Shown: one piece after another, positions 1 to 5,949 of the stretch | Layout: each line of letters opens with the position of its first letter | Numbering within the stretch: position 1 is the first letter of the stretch | Source of the DNA: Kordiimonadaceae bacterium | GTDB taxonomy: Bacteria; Pseudomonadota; Alphaproteobacteria; Sphingomonadales; Emcibacteraceae | DNA: 9,296 bases | Reading direction: 5' to 3' | Assembly (NCBI GenBank): GCA_018699075.1 | Contig: JABIPV010000149.1 | Coordinates: forward strand, 1 to 9,296 | Notes under the pieces: model-generated | What the model was told of the DNA's origin: nothing | Databases searched by the model: none | What the model saw: only the letters and a program-made list of their open reading frames with translations | Translations under genes and position numbers: made by a program

Positions 1-72
1 AGCTTGCTGTAACTGAGGCGTAAGCACCAGTGTTTGGGATTGTCTTATGTCAAGGCGTGGCGTTATTGCCAT
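1..72 (-). CDS. rpoN: RNA polymerase sigma-54 factor, N-terminal fragment
   Basis: Only the first 24 codons lie in the window; the gene runs off the left edge. The translation begins MAITPRLDIRQSQTLVLTPQ and continues with LQQA. This is the start of the glutamine-rich Region I of sigma-54, the segment that contacts AAA+ enhancer-binding activators and holds the polymerase in a closed complex. The ATG at 72 is preceded by a CGGGA Shine-Dalgarno-like stretch (81-85) 8 nt upstream. The start lies 13 bp after the lptB stop, so it is probably co-transcribed with lptB. The lptB-rpoN neighbourhood is conserved in many Proteobacteria and supports the call. Nothing can be said about the DNA-binding regions, which are outside the window. 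Confidence 0.93.
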   Translation of the reverse strand, partial: MAITPRLDIRQSQTLVLTPQLQQA

Positions 73-85
73 TTATATTTTCCCG

Positions 86-865
86 TTACAAACTAAAGTT
101 TTCACCTAAATAAACGCGTTTAACGTCATCGTTTTTAACAATTTCTTCCGGCGTACCTGACATCAATACTTGGCCGTCATGAATGATGTATGCGCGGTCA
201 ATAATGTCCAGTGTCTCACGAACATTGTGATCGGTAATCAAAACGCCAATATCTCTATCTTTTAAGTGAGAAACTAAATTTCGGATATCTGATATGGCAA
301 TAGGATCAATCCCGGCAAAAGGTTCGTCAAGCAACATATAGGATGGGCCTGATGCAAGGGCTCGTGCTATTTCAACACGCCTTCTCTCACCACCAGATAA
401 AGCTAGGGCTTGGGCTTGTCTTATATGTTGAATGGAAAACTCATCCAGTAAGTTTTCAAGTTTTTCGCTACGATTAGTTGGGTTTTGTTCACAAATCTCT
501 AGTACAGACCATATGTTTTCTTCAACAGTCATGCCACGAAAAATTGAAGCCTCTTGAGGTAAATAACCTATACCTAACCTAGCACGTCGATACATAGGCA
601 TATGGGTTATGTCATGCGCATCCAGAAGAATTCTTCCTGAATCAGGCTTAACCAGTCCTACCATTGTATAAAAGCTTGTTGTTTTTCCGGCACCATTTGG
701 GCCAAGCAAACCTACAACTTCGCCTTTGCGAATTTGCATTGAAACACCGCGTAACACTGTTTTCTTGCGGTACTTTTTTTCAACAGAGTCAACAACTAAT
801 CCTTGATCCATTGAAGGGGATGTTTGTAAAGTGTCCGATGTTGCTAGCTTTATTATTTTTTCCAT
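86..865 (-). CDS. lptB: LPS export ABC transporter ATP-binding protein LptB
   Basis: This is the cytoplasmic ATPase of the LptB2FG transporter, which extracts lipopolysaccharide from the inner membrane and pushes it along the LptC-LptA bridge. At 259 aa it is slightly longer than the usual ~240-250 aa. All nucleotide-binding motifs are intact: Walker A GPNGAGKT at residues 55-62 (K61), Q-loop Q104 in YLPQEASIFR, signature LSGGE at 156-160, Walker B MLLDEP with E181, D-loop AGID, and switch histidine H213 in TDHNVRE. YLPQEASIFRGMTVEENI is characteristic of LptB rather than of other ABC ATPases. The ATG at 865 has a weak AATAAAG site upstream. An internal ATG at codon 19 would remove an 18-residue leader but has no Shine-Dalgarno sequence. 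It follows lptA after 66 bp and precedes rpoN by 13 bp. Confidence 0.97.
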   Translation of the reverse strand: MEKIIKLATSDTLQTSPSMDQGLVVDSVEKKYRKKTVLRGVSMQIRKGEVVGLLGPNGAGKTTSFYTMVGLVKPDSGRILLDAHDITHMPMYRRARLGIGYLPQEASIFRGMTVEENIWSVLEICEQNPTNRSEKLENLLDEFSIQHIRQAQALALSGGERRRVEIARALASGPSYMLLDEPFAGIDPIAISDIRNLVSHLKDRDIGVLITDHNVRETLDIIDRAYIIHDGQVLMSGTPEEIVKNDDVKRVYLGENFSL

Positions 866-931
866 CTTTATTATTTTACTCTAATAAACCTTAATAATCA
901 GTAATTAAAATGATTATCTTGTTGTTTTTCT

Positions 932-1483
932 CTAATTTGTGGGAGGTGTGAATTGGCCGCTCACTCTTTCAGATGGCGTTCCACCTTCTACACGCCCTCC
1001 GTCCATCGTTATTTGACCCGTGGTTAAGTTTACTTGAAGTCGCGGGCTTTTTATTTGTCCGTCAGCATTGTTAAATTCAACATTGCCGCCCAGTGTTATG
1101 ATTTTTTCTGCAAAGTCATAAACGCCCCATGTGCTTCTAATTGTTTCTGTTTTTGATGTCATTACAACATTTCCGGATGCATCAAGTCTAGAAATAGATG
1201 ATGAATTGTTTTCTTCTCTGTCACCTTGATAAAAAACGGTAATGCGGTCAGATACTAAGGACATATCAGACTGGGAAACAACGACATTTCCCGTGAAAAG
1301 CGCAATATTTTCTTTTTGTTTTACTTCTAATCTATCAGCGCTTATATCCACTGGATTTTCTACTTGATGATCTTTAAGTGCCGATACCTGAGCAACTGCG
1401 GTGCTACATAATATCAGGCTGCTCATCATGATTAGTGTTTTAAGTGTGCTTTTTAAAAAACTTTGGATAGAAATGTAATTCAA
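932..1483 (-). CDS. lptA: LPS transport periplasmic protein LptA (OstA-like domain)
   Basis: This is the periplasmic bridge protein that carries LPS between LptC at the inner membrane and LptD at the outer membrane. The 183-aa product has a signal peptide: K11 and K15, a hydrophobic core around 16-28, and a likely AVA|Q cleavage after A31. The OstA/LptA beta-jellyroll follows, beginning PVDISADRLEVKQKENIALF at 44-63 and continuing through GNVVVSQSDMSLVSDRITVFY and DASGNVVMTSK. I chose the TTG start at 1483. It has a strong AGAAGGGA site 7 nt upstream and supplies the basic n-region of the signal peptide, whereas the first ATG (codon 19) leaves no positive charge. The TTG overlaps the lptC stop (TTGA), which implies translational coupling. 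The gene symbol rests on the domain and the position between lptC and lptB. Confidence 0.94.
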   Translation of the reverse strand: MNYISIQSFLKSTLKTLIMMSSLILCSTAVAQVSALKDHQVENPVDISADRLEVKQKENIALFTGNVVVSQSDMSLVSDRITVFYQGDREENNSSSISRLDASGNVVMTSKTETIRSTWGVYDFAEKIITLGGNVEFNNADGQIKSPRLQVNLTTGQITMDGGRVEGGTPSERVSGQFTPPTN

Positions 1484-2172
1484 TTACTATTCCCTTCTAA
1501 GGAAGTTTGTTCATTTTGATTGAAAATATTAAGAGGCTTATTTGGATCAAAACTAATCTTCACATTACCTTCTAAAGTTATAATCTCTTGCTCTACTTTG
1601 GCATCAAATGTGTTGGCACTAAAACGTCCGAAAGGCGCAATGCCTGTCACGCCATTTTTTCCTGATGCGGTTTTATCATGTATAAAAAAAGTGGCTTCTG
1701 TGGCGCGCAACAAAAACCCTGTTTCTGATATAATGGTTATCTCTCCGCCAAGATCCATAATTTGGGTTCCTGTGTTTAAAGTTCCCTGATTGGCGAGGAT
1801 TTCTATAGCATCCCCAGCCGGCAATGACATTTGGGCAATTAAGTCTGTAAAAAAGTAATCTGTGTTTTCATTTTCTTCGCGGTACGCCGATGCCGCAGAA
1901 ATATTTACTGGTCTATTATTGCTGTCAATATCTACATAGCTAGGTTTGATGAGTTTTGCTTTTTCATCACGCTGTTCCAAACGGTCAATAGAAAGGGTGA
2001 AGCTGCTTTCCCGAGAGGAAAATATTGGATACAGAATAAGCGATAATAACGCAAACAATGTTAAGGCAGGAAGGGCTTTTTTAAGTTGTGCAGCGCGATT
2101 TATTTGCCGTTCATTCTCATCGAATGACACTGTTTCGTTTGAATGTAATATTTGGTCAGGATGATCGGTCAC
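1480..2172 (-). CDS. lptC: LPS export inner-membrane-anchored protein LptC
   Basis: LptC is a bitopic protein that receives LPS from LptB2FG and hands it to LptA. The 230-aa product has a cytoplasmic N-terminus of about 33 residues and one transmembrane helix at about 34-52 (LPALTLFALLSLILYPIF). A periplasmic LptC/YrbK-type beta domain follows, with a typical C-terminal pattern that includes GKNGVTGIAPFGRF and IITLEGNVKISFD. It uses a GTG start at 2172; the next methionine is at residue 114, beyond the membrane segment, so no shorter start is credible. Upstream is only a modest purine-rich stretch (AGAGAG). The stop overlaps the lptA start in a TTGA junction. As usual for LptC, sequence conservation is low, so membrane topology and position carry much of the weight. 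Confidence 0.93.
   Translation of the reverse strand: MTDHPDQILHSNETVSFDENERQINRAAQLKKALPALTLFALLSLILYPIFSSRESSFTLSIDRLEQRDEKAKLIKPSYVDIDSNNRPVNISAASAYREENENTDYFFTDLIAQMSLPAGDAIEILANQGTLNTGTQIMDLGGEITIISETGFLLRATEATFFIHDKTASGKNGVTGIAPFGRFSANTFDAKVEQEIITLEGNVKISFDPNKPLNIFNQNEQTSLEGNSN
1491..1498 (-). promoter_or_regulatory. Ribosome binding site for lptA (supports TTG start)
   Basis: The minus strand reads AGAAGGGA, a near-ideal Shine-Dalgarno sequence, 7 nt before the TTG at 1483. It lies inside the last codons of lptC. No comparable site precedes the first ATG of lptA at codon 19, so this site decides the start. Confidence 0.7.
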
Positions 2173-2271
2173 TGTCTATTTATTCCACTCTCTTTGTAAA
2201 AGTTATGCTGACTTTGCAGTGCTAAAGAGCAAAAGTGGCAAAATCAAGGAGTATCCACTGACTATATATTA

Positions 2272-2300
2272 AATGTAATGCTTATCGGTGAGAGCTTCAA
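2272..2300 (-). promoter_or_regulatory. Possible sigma70-type promoter for lptC-lptA-lptB
   Basis: In the 156-bp spacer between the RNase D gene and lptC, the minus strand has TTGAAG (2300-2295), a 17-bp spacer and TACATT (2277-2272). Each hexamer matches the consensus at four of six positions. The predicted start lies about 90-95 nt upstream of the lptC GTG. The spacer is long enough for lptC to have its own promoter, but hexamers of this quality occur by chance in AT-rich DNA. Confidence 0.35.
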
Positions 2301-2328
2301 GGGTAAAAGGCAAGTTTATTGTGCAAAA

Positions 2329-2943
2329 TTAGCTGTGGGCAAATATATCTGTGTCTTGCCAGCCAGCAAGGTCGAGTGCGCATCTTGTTGGTAAAAAATC
2401 AAAGCATTTTTGTGCGAGTTCAGTTCTGCCAGAAGTTTCAAGCATTTCATTGAGTTTATCCATCATTTTATGGAGATAGTAAACGTCAGAAGCTGCGTAT
2501 TCCAGCTGTGCATCGCTTAATTGGTCAGCCCCCCAATTTGAACTTTGTTGTTGCTTGGACATGTCAATATTGAGAAGTTCACGGCTAAGATCTTTTAGCC
2601 CGTGTCTATCGGTATAAGTGCGGACAAGTTTTGAGGCTATCTTGGTGCAATAAACTGGGGATACATCTGCATTTAAGTATTTTTTCAGGATCGCTACATC
2701 AAAACGGGCAAAATGGAATATTTTTATGATGTTTTGGTCTTCGAGTAACTTTACAAGGTTTGGGGCTTCTGTCTGACCCGCGGCAATTTGCACGAGATGG
2801 GCATTTCCATCACCGGAAGAAAGTTGTACCAAGCATAGACGGTCTCTATGATTATTAAGCCCCATAGCTTCCGTATCAATGGCCACGGCGCCAGAAAATG
2901 AAATGTCGCTACTTAAGTCGCCTTTGTGGAGTGTGATCGTCAT
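2329..2943 (-). CDS. RNase D-like 3'-5' exonuclease, single DEDDy domain
   Basis: This 204-aa protein is a DEDD-superfamily 3'-5' exonuclease that acts on RNA 3' ends through a two-metal mechanism. The acidic residues are present: ExoI DTE (D23, E25), ExoII around FHFARFD (H77, D82), and ExoIII Y149-A-A-S-D153, which marks the DEDDy subgroup of RNase D. The segment YTDRHGLKDLSRELL (about 110-124) is typical of RNase D. The HRDC domains of E. coli RNase D (about 375 aa) are absent. This short form is the usual one next to lptC in alphaproteobacteria and is not a truncation. The ATG at 2943 has AAAGG 8 nt upstream. Probable roles are tRNA or stable-RNA 3' trimming, inferred from the family. I leave the symbol blank because orthology to full-length rnd is uncertain. 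Confidence 0.9.
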   Translation of the reverse strand: MTITLHKGDLSSDISFSGAVAIDTEAMGLNNHRDRLCLVQLSSGDGNAHLVQIAAGQTEAPNLVKLLEDQNIIKIFHFARFDVAILKKYLNADVSPVYCTKIASKLVRTYTDRHGLKDLSRELLNIDMSKQQQSSNWGADQLSDAQLEYAASDVYYLHKMMDKLNEMLETSGRTELAQKCFDFLPTRCALDLAGWQDTDIFAHS

Positions 2944-2975
2944 ATTTATCGCCTTTATAAAATTACTTAACCCTA

Positions 2976-3004
2976 TGTATATTTGTAAAAATAGATCAGG
3001 GCAA
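2976..3004 (-). promoter_or_regulatory. Possible promoter for the RNase D-like gene
   Basis: The minus strand shows TTGCCC (3004-2999), a 17-bp spacer and TATACA (2981-2976), about 33 nt upstream of the ATG at 2943. The hexamers are moderate, and the position in a 168-bp divergent spacer is appropriate. No hairpin or repeat was seen nearby. Confidence 0.35.
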
Positions 3005-3050
3005 TATAGAAGTTATTTATTGTTTTCAAATTAAGTCTTTATATTGCTGA

Positions 3051-3079
3051 TTGATTTGGTGAATTTCATCTCTTATACT
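3051..3079 (+). promoter_or_regulatory. Sigma70-like promoter for the sugar dehydrogenase gene
   Basis: TTGATT (3051-3056) and TATACT (3074-3079) are separated by exactly 17 bp, and the -10 matches the consensus at five of six positions. Transcription would begin near 3086, giving a leader of about 26 nt that contains the AGGGA ribosome binding site (3101-3105) before the ATG at 3112. This is one of the two best promoter candidates in the window. Confidence 0.6.
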
Positions 3080-3111
3080 CTCTTTTTTAAATTACAAAAT
3101 AGGGATATAAA

Positions 3112-4377
3112 ATGAAATCATATAAGTCATTAAGCGGCATTATGGCTGCTTGTATATTAGGTGCAACGGGTGTGGCATCTGTGTCAGCTCAGCAAGTGTT
3201 TGAAGGAAATTCTGCTGTTGCACCTGCATACGCAGGACAAACAAGAGCGCCTCTCGCACCAAGAAGTACTGGTTATGTGGTTTCGGATTTTGTGACAGGC
3301 TTGCATCGTCCTTGGGCAATGGCCCATATGCCGAACGGGAATATGCTTGTGACGGAAGTTCCGGGAAGACTTAGAATAGTTGGTGCAGATGGTTCCGTAT
3401 CTGATCCTATTAAAGGGGTGCCAGCTTTACGTCCGTTTGGTTCTCGTGGATTAAATGACGTTATTCTTGACCCAGATTTTGAAAATAACCGTATGATTTA
3501 TTTTGCTTATCATGCCATGCCAGATGGGATGGAGAGCGATAATTCAGATGATGCGTATAAAAAATCAATGGCCGACATGGCCGAATGGAATAAACTTTCC
3601 CGTGAAGAAAAAGGTGCTAACCCATTTGGTGTATGGCGTGTTTCTAGTGCACGACTTTCAAAAGATGGTAAAAGTATTGATAGAGTAAAGACGATTATTG
3701 ATACGACACCAAGTCGTATGGCATTTGATGAGGACGGAAAACTTCTTTTAACAACACAGCGTAAAAGTCCTATGGGACATCAGGACTTAACGGGTACTGC
3801 AGGTATGATTTTACGTCTAAATAAAGATGGCTCAGTGCCAAATGATAATCCTTTTGTTGGTGTCGAAGGGGTTAACCCAATGGCGTATGTAACAGGGCTT
3901 CGCAATTCAAATAGTCTTGCATTAAATCCAACTACAAATGAATTTTGGGCTGCTGATCAAGCTGGCGATGCTGGTGATGAAGTGAATGTCATTGAAGCCG
4001 GTAAAGATTATGGTTGGCCGGAAGTTTCTTATGGTCGAATGGGCGGCACAAAACCAATTGGTACTGGCTTAACCGTTAAGGAAGGCACAGAACAGCCCAT
4101 ATATTATTGGAGTCCCGTAGCAATGGCGCCTTCATCCATGACGTTTTATCATGGTGATAACTTCCCTGATTGGAAAGGTAATCTATTTTTGACAGGACTA
4201 TCTTCAATGCATCTTTCAAGATTAGTGCTCTCAGGAGACAATGTGATTGGTGAGGAAAGGTTACTTGATGAACCAGGACATCGTTTGCGCCATGTTAGCC
4301 AAGGTAATGACGGTAATATCTATGTAATTCAAGATATGCCGATGACAAAAATTCTTAAAATAACTCCAAAAGAATAG
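3112..4377 (+). CDS. Exported glucose/sorbosone dehydrogenase-family protein (PQQ aldose dehydrogenase-like)
   Basis: This 421-aa secreted protein belongs to the six-bladed beta-propeller GSDH family, whose members (soluble glucose dehydrogenase, E. coli YliI) oxidise aldoses in the periplasm with PQQ and calcium. The signal peptide is MKSYKSLSGIMAACILGATG followed by VASVSA|QQ, with cleavage after A26. Family segments are LHRPWAMAHMPNGNMLVTE (64-82), GLNDVILDPDF (113-123), GMILRLNKDGSVPNDNPF (231-248), GLRNSNSLAL (262-271), GDEVNVIEAGKDYGWPEVSY (288-307) and FPDWKGNLFLTGL (351-363). R264 and N265 match the conserved RN pair. An insert-like acidic and lysine-rich segment covers about 138-172. 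By alignment from memory, the catalytic histidine four residues before R202 is replaced by T198, so dehydrogenase activity is uncertain. The gene is monocistronic and converges on the cyclase gene. Confidence 0.85.
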   Translation: MKSYKSLSGIMAACILGATGVASVSAQQVFEGNSAVAPAYAGQTRAPLAPRSTGYVVSDFVTGLHRPWAMAHMPNGNMLVTEVPGRLRIVGADGSVSDPIKGVPALRPFGSRGLNDVILDPDFENNRMIYFAYHAMPDGMESDNSDDAYKKSMADMAEWNKLSREEKGANPFGVWRVSSARLSKDGKSIDRVKTIIDTTPSRMAFDEDGKLLLTTQRKSPMGHQDLTGTAGMILRLNKDGSVPNDNPFVGVEGVNPMAYVTGLRNSNSLALNPTTNEFWAADQAGDAGDEVNVIEAGKDYGWPEVSYGRMGGTKPIGTGLTVKEGTEQPIYYWSPVAMAPSSMTFYHGDNFPDWKGNLFLTGLSSMHLSRLVLSGDNVIGEERLLDEPGHRLRHVSQGNDGNIYVIQDMPMTKILKITPKE

Positions 4378-4381
4378 ATTA

Positions 4382-5659
4382 TTAAATTGTAGCGCTATAT
4401 TTTTCGACCCGGTTTCTGCCATTTTCTTTCGCAAGATATAGCGCTTCATCTGCTCTTTGAATGAGTGTATCTAACTCTTCATCAAAGTTTTCTGTATAAT
4501 CCATGCTGACAAATCCGATGCTAATAGTTGGATTTATTTCGTCATTCCCTTCTAAAACAACGGTTTCTTCGACAGCTAACCTAAATTCATTTAAAGCTTT
4601 AATGGCTTGCTCGGGATTAATGTCTAATCCTATGAATGCAAATTCCTCACCGCCAACACGGGCAAGGATATCTGATACCCTGCATCGTTTAGATAGTCCT
4701 TGTGCAACAGCTTTTAGAACTTTATCGCCTGCATTGTGACCCCAAGTGTCATTTATTCTTTTAAAAAAATCAATATCCATCATTGCGACAACGATGCCTA
4801 ATTCTTGGCGTACAGCATTTTCTTGTAAGGTTTCGCCATTGTTAAAAAAGCTTCGCCGGTTCGGTAGCCCCGTTAAGAAATCGTTGGAAGCAATATCATG
4901 AAGTTCATTTATATGTTCAACTAAATTTATATTTTGATGGATGCGACAGAAGAACTCTTCTCTTTGGAAGTTTTTATTAAGAAAATCATTTCCCCCGGAC
5001 TTTAGGAAACGCCCGGATAGTTTGTCATTTTCTTTCGCAGACATTCCAATTATGGAAATATTCCAGTCTGGATAAGTTCGTCTAATTTCTTTGGTTAAAC
5101 CTATTCCGTCCATTTCGGGCATCATAAAGTCAGTAATAACGAGACTTATATCTTGATTGGATTCTAATGTTACTAGGGCCTCTTCACCACTCGAAGCCTT
5201 CATAACATCAAAGTTATAACGGCTTAATAAATTAGAAATAAACCTTTGTGCTGTTTTACTATCATCCACGTAAAGTATTTTGGTTGTCGCGTTTTTGATG
5301 AAGCGGTTTAACATATTTACAAGATTAGAAATGCTGGTGGTGTTATCTTTAAGTACGAAGTCAACAACGGGTTTAGAAAATACCTTTTTGTGGAGTTTTT
5401 CCTCCATCATTGAAGAGAACACAAATATGGGAACTTTATATCCAACGACGAGGTCTATTATTTCACCATTTGGAGCATCCGGTAAATTTATATCGAGCAC
5501 TGCAATGTCGAAATCGTATTTATTTAATTCTAATATTTTTTGCGCATCTGCCATCGTATAAGCAGTGATGACAATACTATCTTCGATATGGGTCTCAATG
5601 TTTTTCTGAATTATAGAAGAGAAGAGTTTAGAATCTTCGACAGATAAAATATATTTCAT
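4382..5659 (-). CDS. Response regulator diguanylate cyclase, REC-REC-GGDEF
   Basis: This 425-aa soluble protein makes the second messenger c-di-GMP from two GTP under phosphorelay control. REC1 (about 2-120) has E8/D9, phospho-acceptor D56 in LDINLPD, S82 and K104. REC2 (about 126-245) has D132/D133, D177 in ITDFMMPEMDG, S207 and K229. The GGDEF domain (about 255-422) carries DFLTGLPNRR, MDIDFFKRIND and the active-site GGEEF at 336-340. An allosteric I-site RVSD (327-330) lies five residues before GGEEF, so product inhibition is expected. The architecture is that of Caulobacter PleD, but the REC sequences are not clearly PleD, so no symbol is given. The ATG at 5659 follows an AAGAGA stretch. 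No histidine kinase is adjacent, so the input is unknown. Likely outputs are the motile-sessile switch or matrix production, inferred from the family. Confidence 0.94.
   Translation of the reverse strand: MKYILSVEDSKLFSSIIQKNIETHIEDSIVITAYTMADAQKILELNKYDFDIAVLDINLPDAPNGEIIDLVVGYKVPIFVFSSMMEEKLHKKVFSKPVVDFVLKDNTTSISNLVNMLNRFIKNATTKILYVDDSKTAQRFISNLLSRYNFDVMKASSGEEALVTLESNQDISLVITDFMMPEMDGIGLTKEIRRTYPDWNISIIGMSAKENDKLSGRFLKSGGNDFLNKNFQREEFFCRIHQNINLVEHINELHDIASNDFLTGLPNRRSFFNNGETLQENAVRQELGIVVAMMDIDFFKRINDTWGHNAGDKVLKAVAQGLSKRCRVSDILARVGGEEFAFIGLDINPEQAIKALNEFRLAVEETVVLEGNDEINPTISIGFVSMDYTENFDEELDTLIQRADEALYLAKENGRNRVEKYSATI
4391..4445. repeat. 10-bp inverted repeat at the end of the cyclase gene, possible hairpin
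   Basis: AGCGCTATAT (4391-4400) is the exact reverse complement of ATATAGCGCT (4436-4445). Allowing one G-T pair, the arms extend inward by three more bases. The intervening loop is about 30 nt. The repeat lies within the last codons of the cyclase gene and just beyond the end of the convergent dehydrogenase gene, so it could fold in either transcript. It lacks the compact loop and clear T-tract of a standard intrinsic terminator, and may be partly a coding coincidence. Confidence 0.4.
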
Positions 5660-5838
5660 TACGAATTCTCTTAAAAAGGAACCCCATGAGAAAAAGTATC
5701 CATCATAATATTTTCTAAAAAGTTAATAAATAAAAAATTAATTTTAATCTTTTATTTACAAGACTTTATACTAAAATATTCTTTTTTATTTGGTATTTAT
5801 TAAATTTGAGAGATAAATATTACTTTGAATCTTCATTG

Positions 5839-5903
5839 ATTGGAATAAATATCGCTTCCTAAAAATAGATATGCCATTAGTATATATATTAGTATATTCC
5901 AAT
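5839..5903. repeat. 9-bp inverted repeat enclosing a 10-bp direct repeat upstream of the sulfatase
   Basis: ATTGGAATA (5839-5847) is exactly reverse-complemented by TATTCCAAT (5895-5903), 56 bp apart centre to centre. Inside it, ATTAGTATAT occurs twice (5876-5885 and 5888-5897) with a 12-bp period. The position 47-111 bp before the sulfatase start would suit a pair of regulator sites. In DNA this rich in A and T short repeats arise easily, so function is only a suggestion. Confidence 0.4.
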
Positions 5904-5933
5904 GAATTTATTATTCTAAAAAAGTGATAAAAT

Positions 5934-5941
5934 AAGAAAGG
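5934..5941 (+). promoter_or_regulatory. Ribosome binding site for the sulfatase gene (supports GTG start)
   Basis: AAGAAAGG ends 8 nt before the GTG at 5950. It supports this GTG start, which is also required to give the lipoprotein signal peptide its basic N-terminus (MIK). Confidence 0.6.
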
Positions 5942-5949
5942 TATTCATC

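Larger units (their letters stand above)
5660..5949. other. AT-rich divergent intergenic region (cyclase / sulfatase)
   Basis: This 290-bp spacer separates the start codons of the cyclase (minus) and the sulfatase (plus). It is almost entirely A and T, with no credible small gene. On the minus strand TATGAT (5707-5702) is a good -10 about 43 nt before the cyclase ATG, but its -35 (TTTATT at 17 bp) is poor. On the plus strand the weak pair TTGATT (5836-5841) and TAAAAA (5860-5865), 18 bp apart, could serve the sulfatase. The repeats at 5839-5903 are listed separately. Confidence 0.5.

Noticed and set aside
664..894. Plus-strand open frame opposite the start of lptB, with a hydrophobic C-terminal end
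   Set aside because: The hydrophobic stretch is the reverse reading of AT-rich DNA. The frame overlaps conserved Walker A codons of lptB and has no independent support.
894..917. Inverted repeat ATAATCA / TGATTAT between lptA and lptB, considered as a terminator or attenuator
   Set aside because: The 7-bp stem is AT-only with a 10-nt loop and no following T-tract in either direction. It is weak, expected in such AT-rich DNA, and would sit inside an essential operon.
1520..2164. Plus-strand open frames opposite lptC
   Set aside because: They lie wholly antisense to a well-supported gene, have no recognisable domain and no convincing ribosome site, and read as shadows of lptC.
2229..2243. Short direct repeat GCAAAA-GTG-GCAAAA in the lptC upstream spacer
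   Set aside because: Six-base copies with low complexity are not distinguishable from chance, and they are not placed symmetrically about the candidate promoter.
5660..5949. Replication origin or phage attachment site in the AT-rich spacer
   Set aside because: There are no DnaA-box clusters, no tRNA gene, no integrase and no duplicated core sequence; high AT content alone is not evidence.
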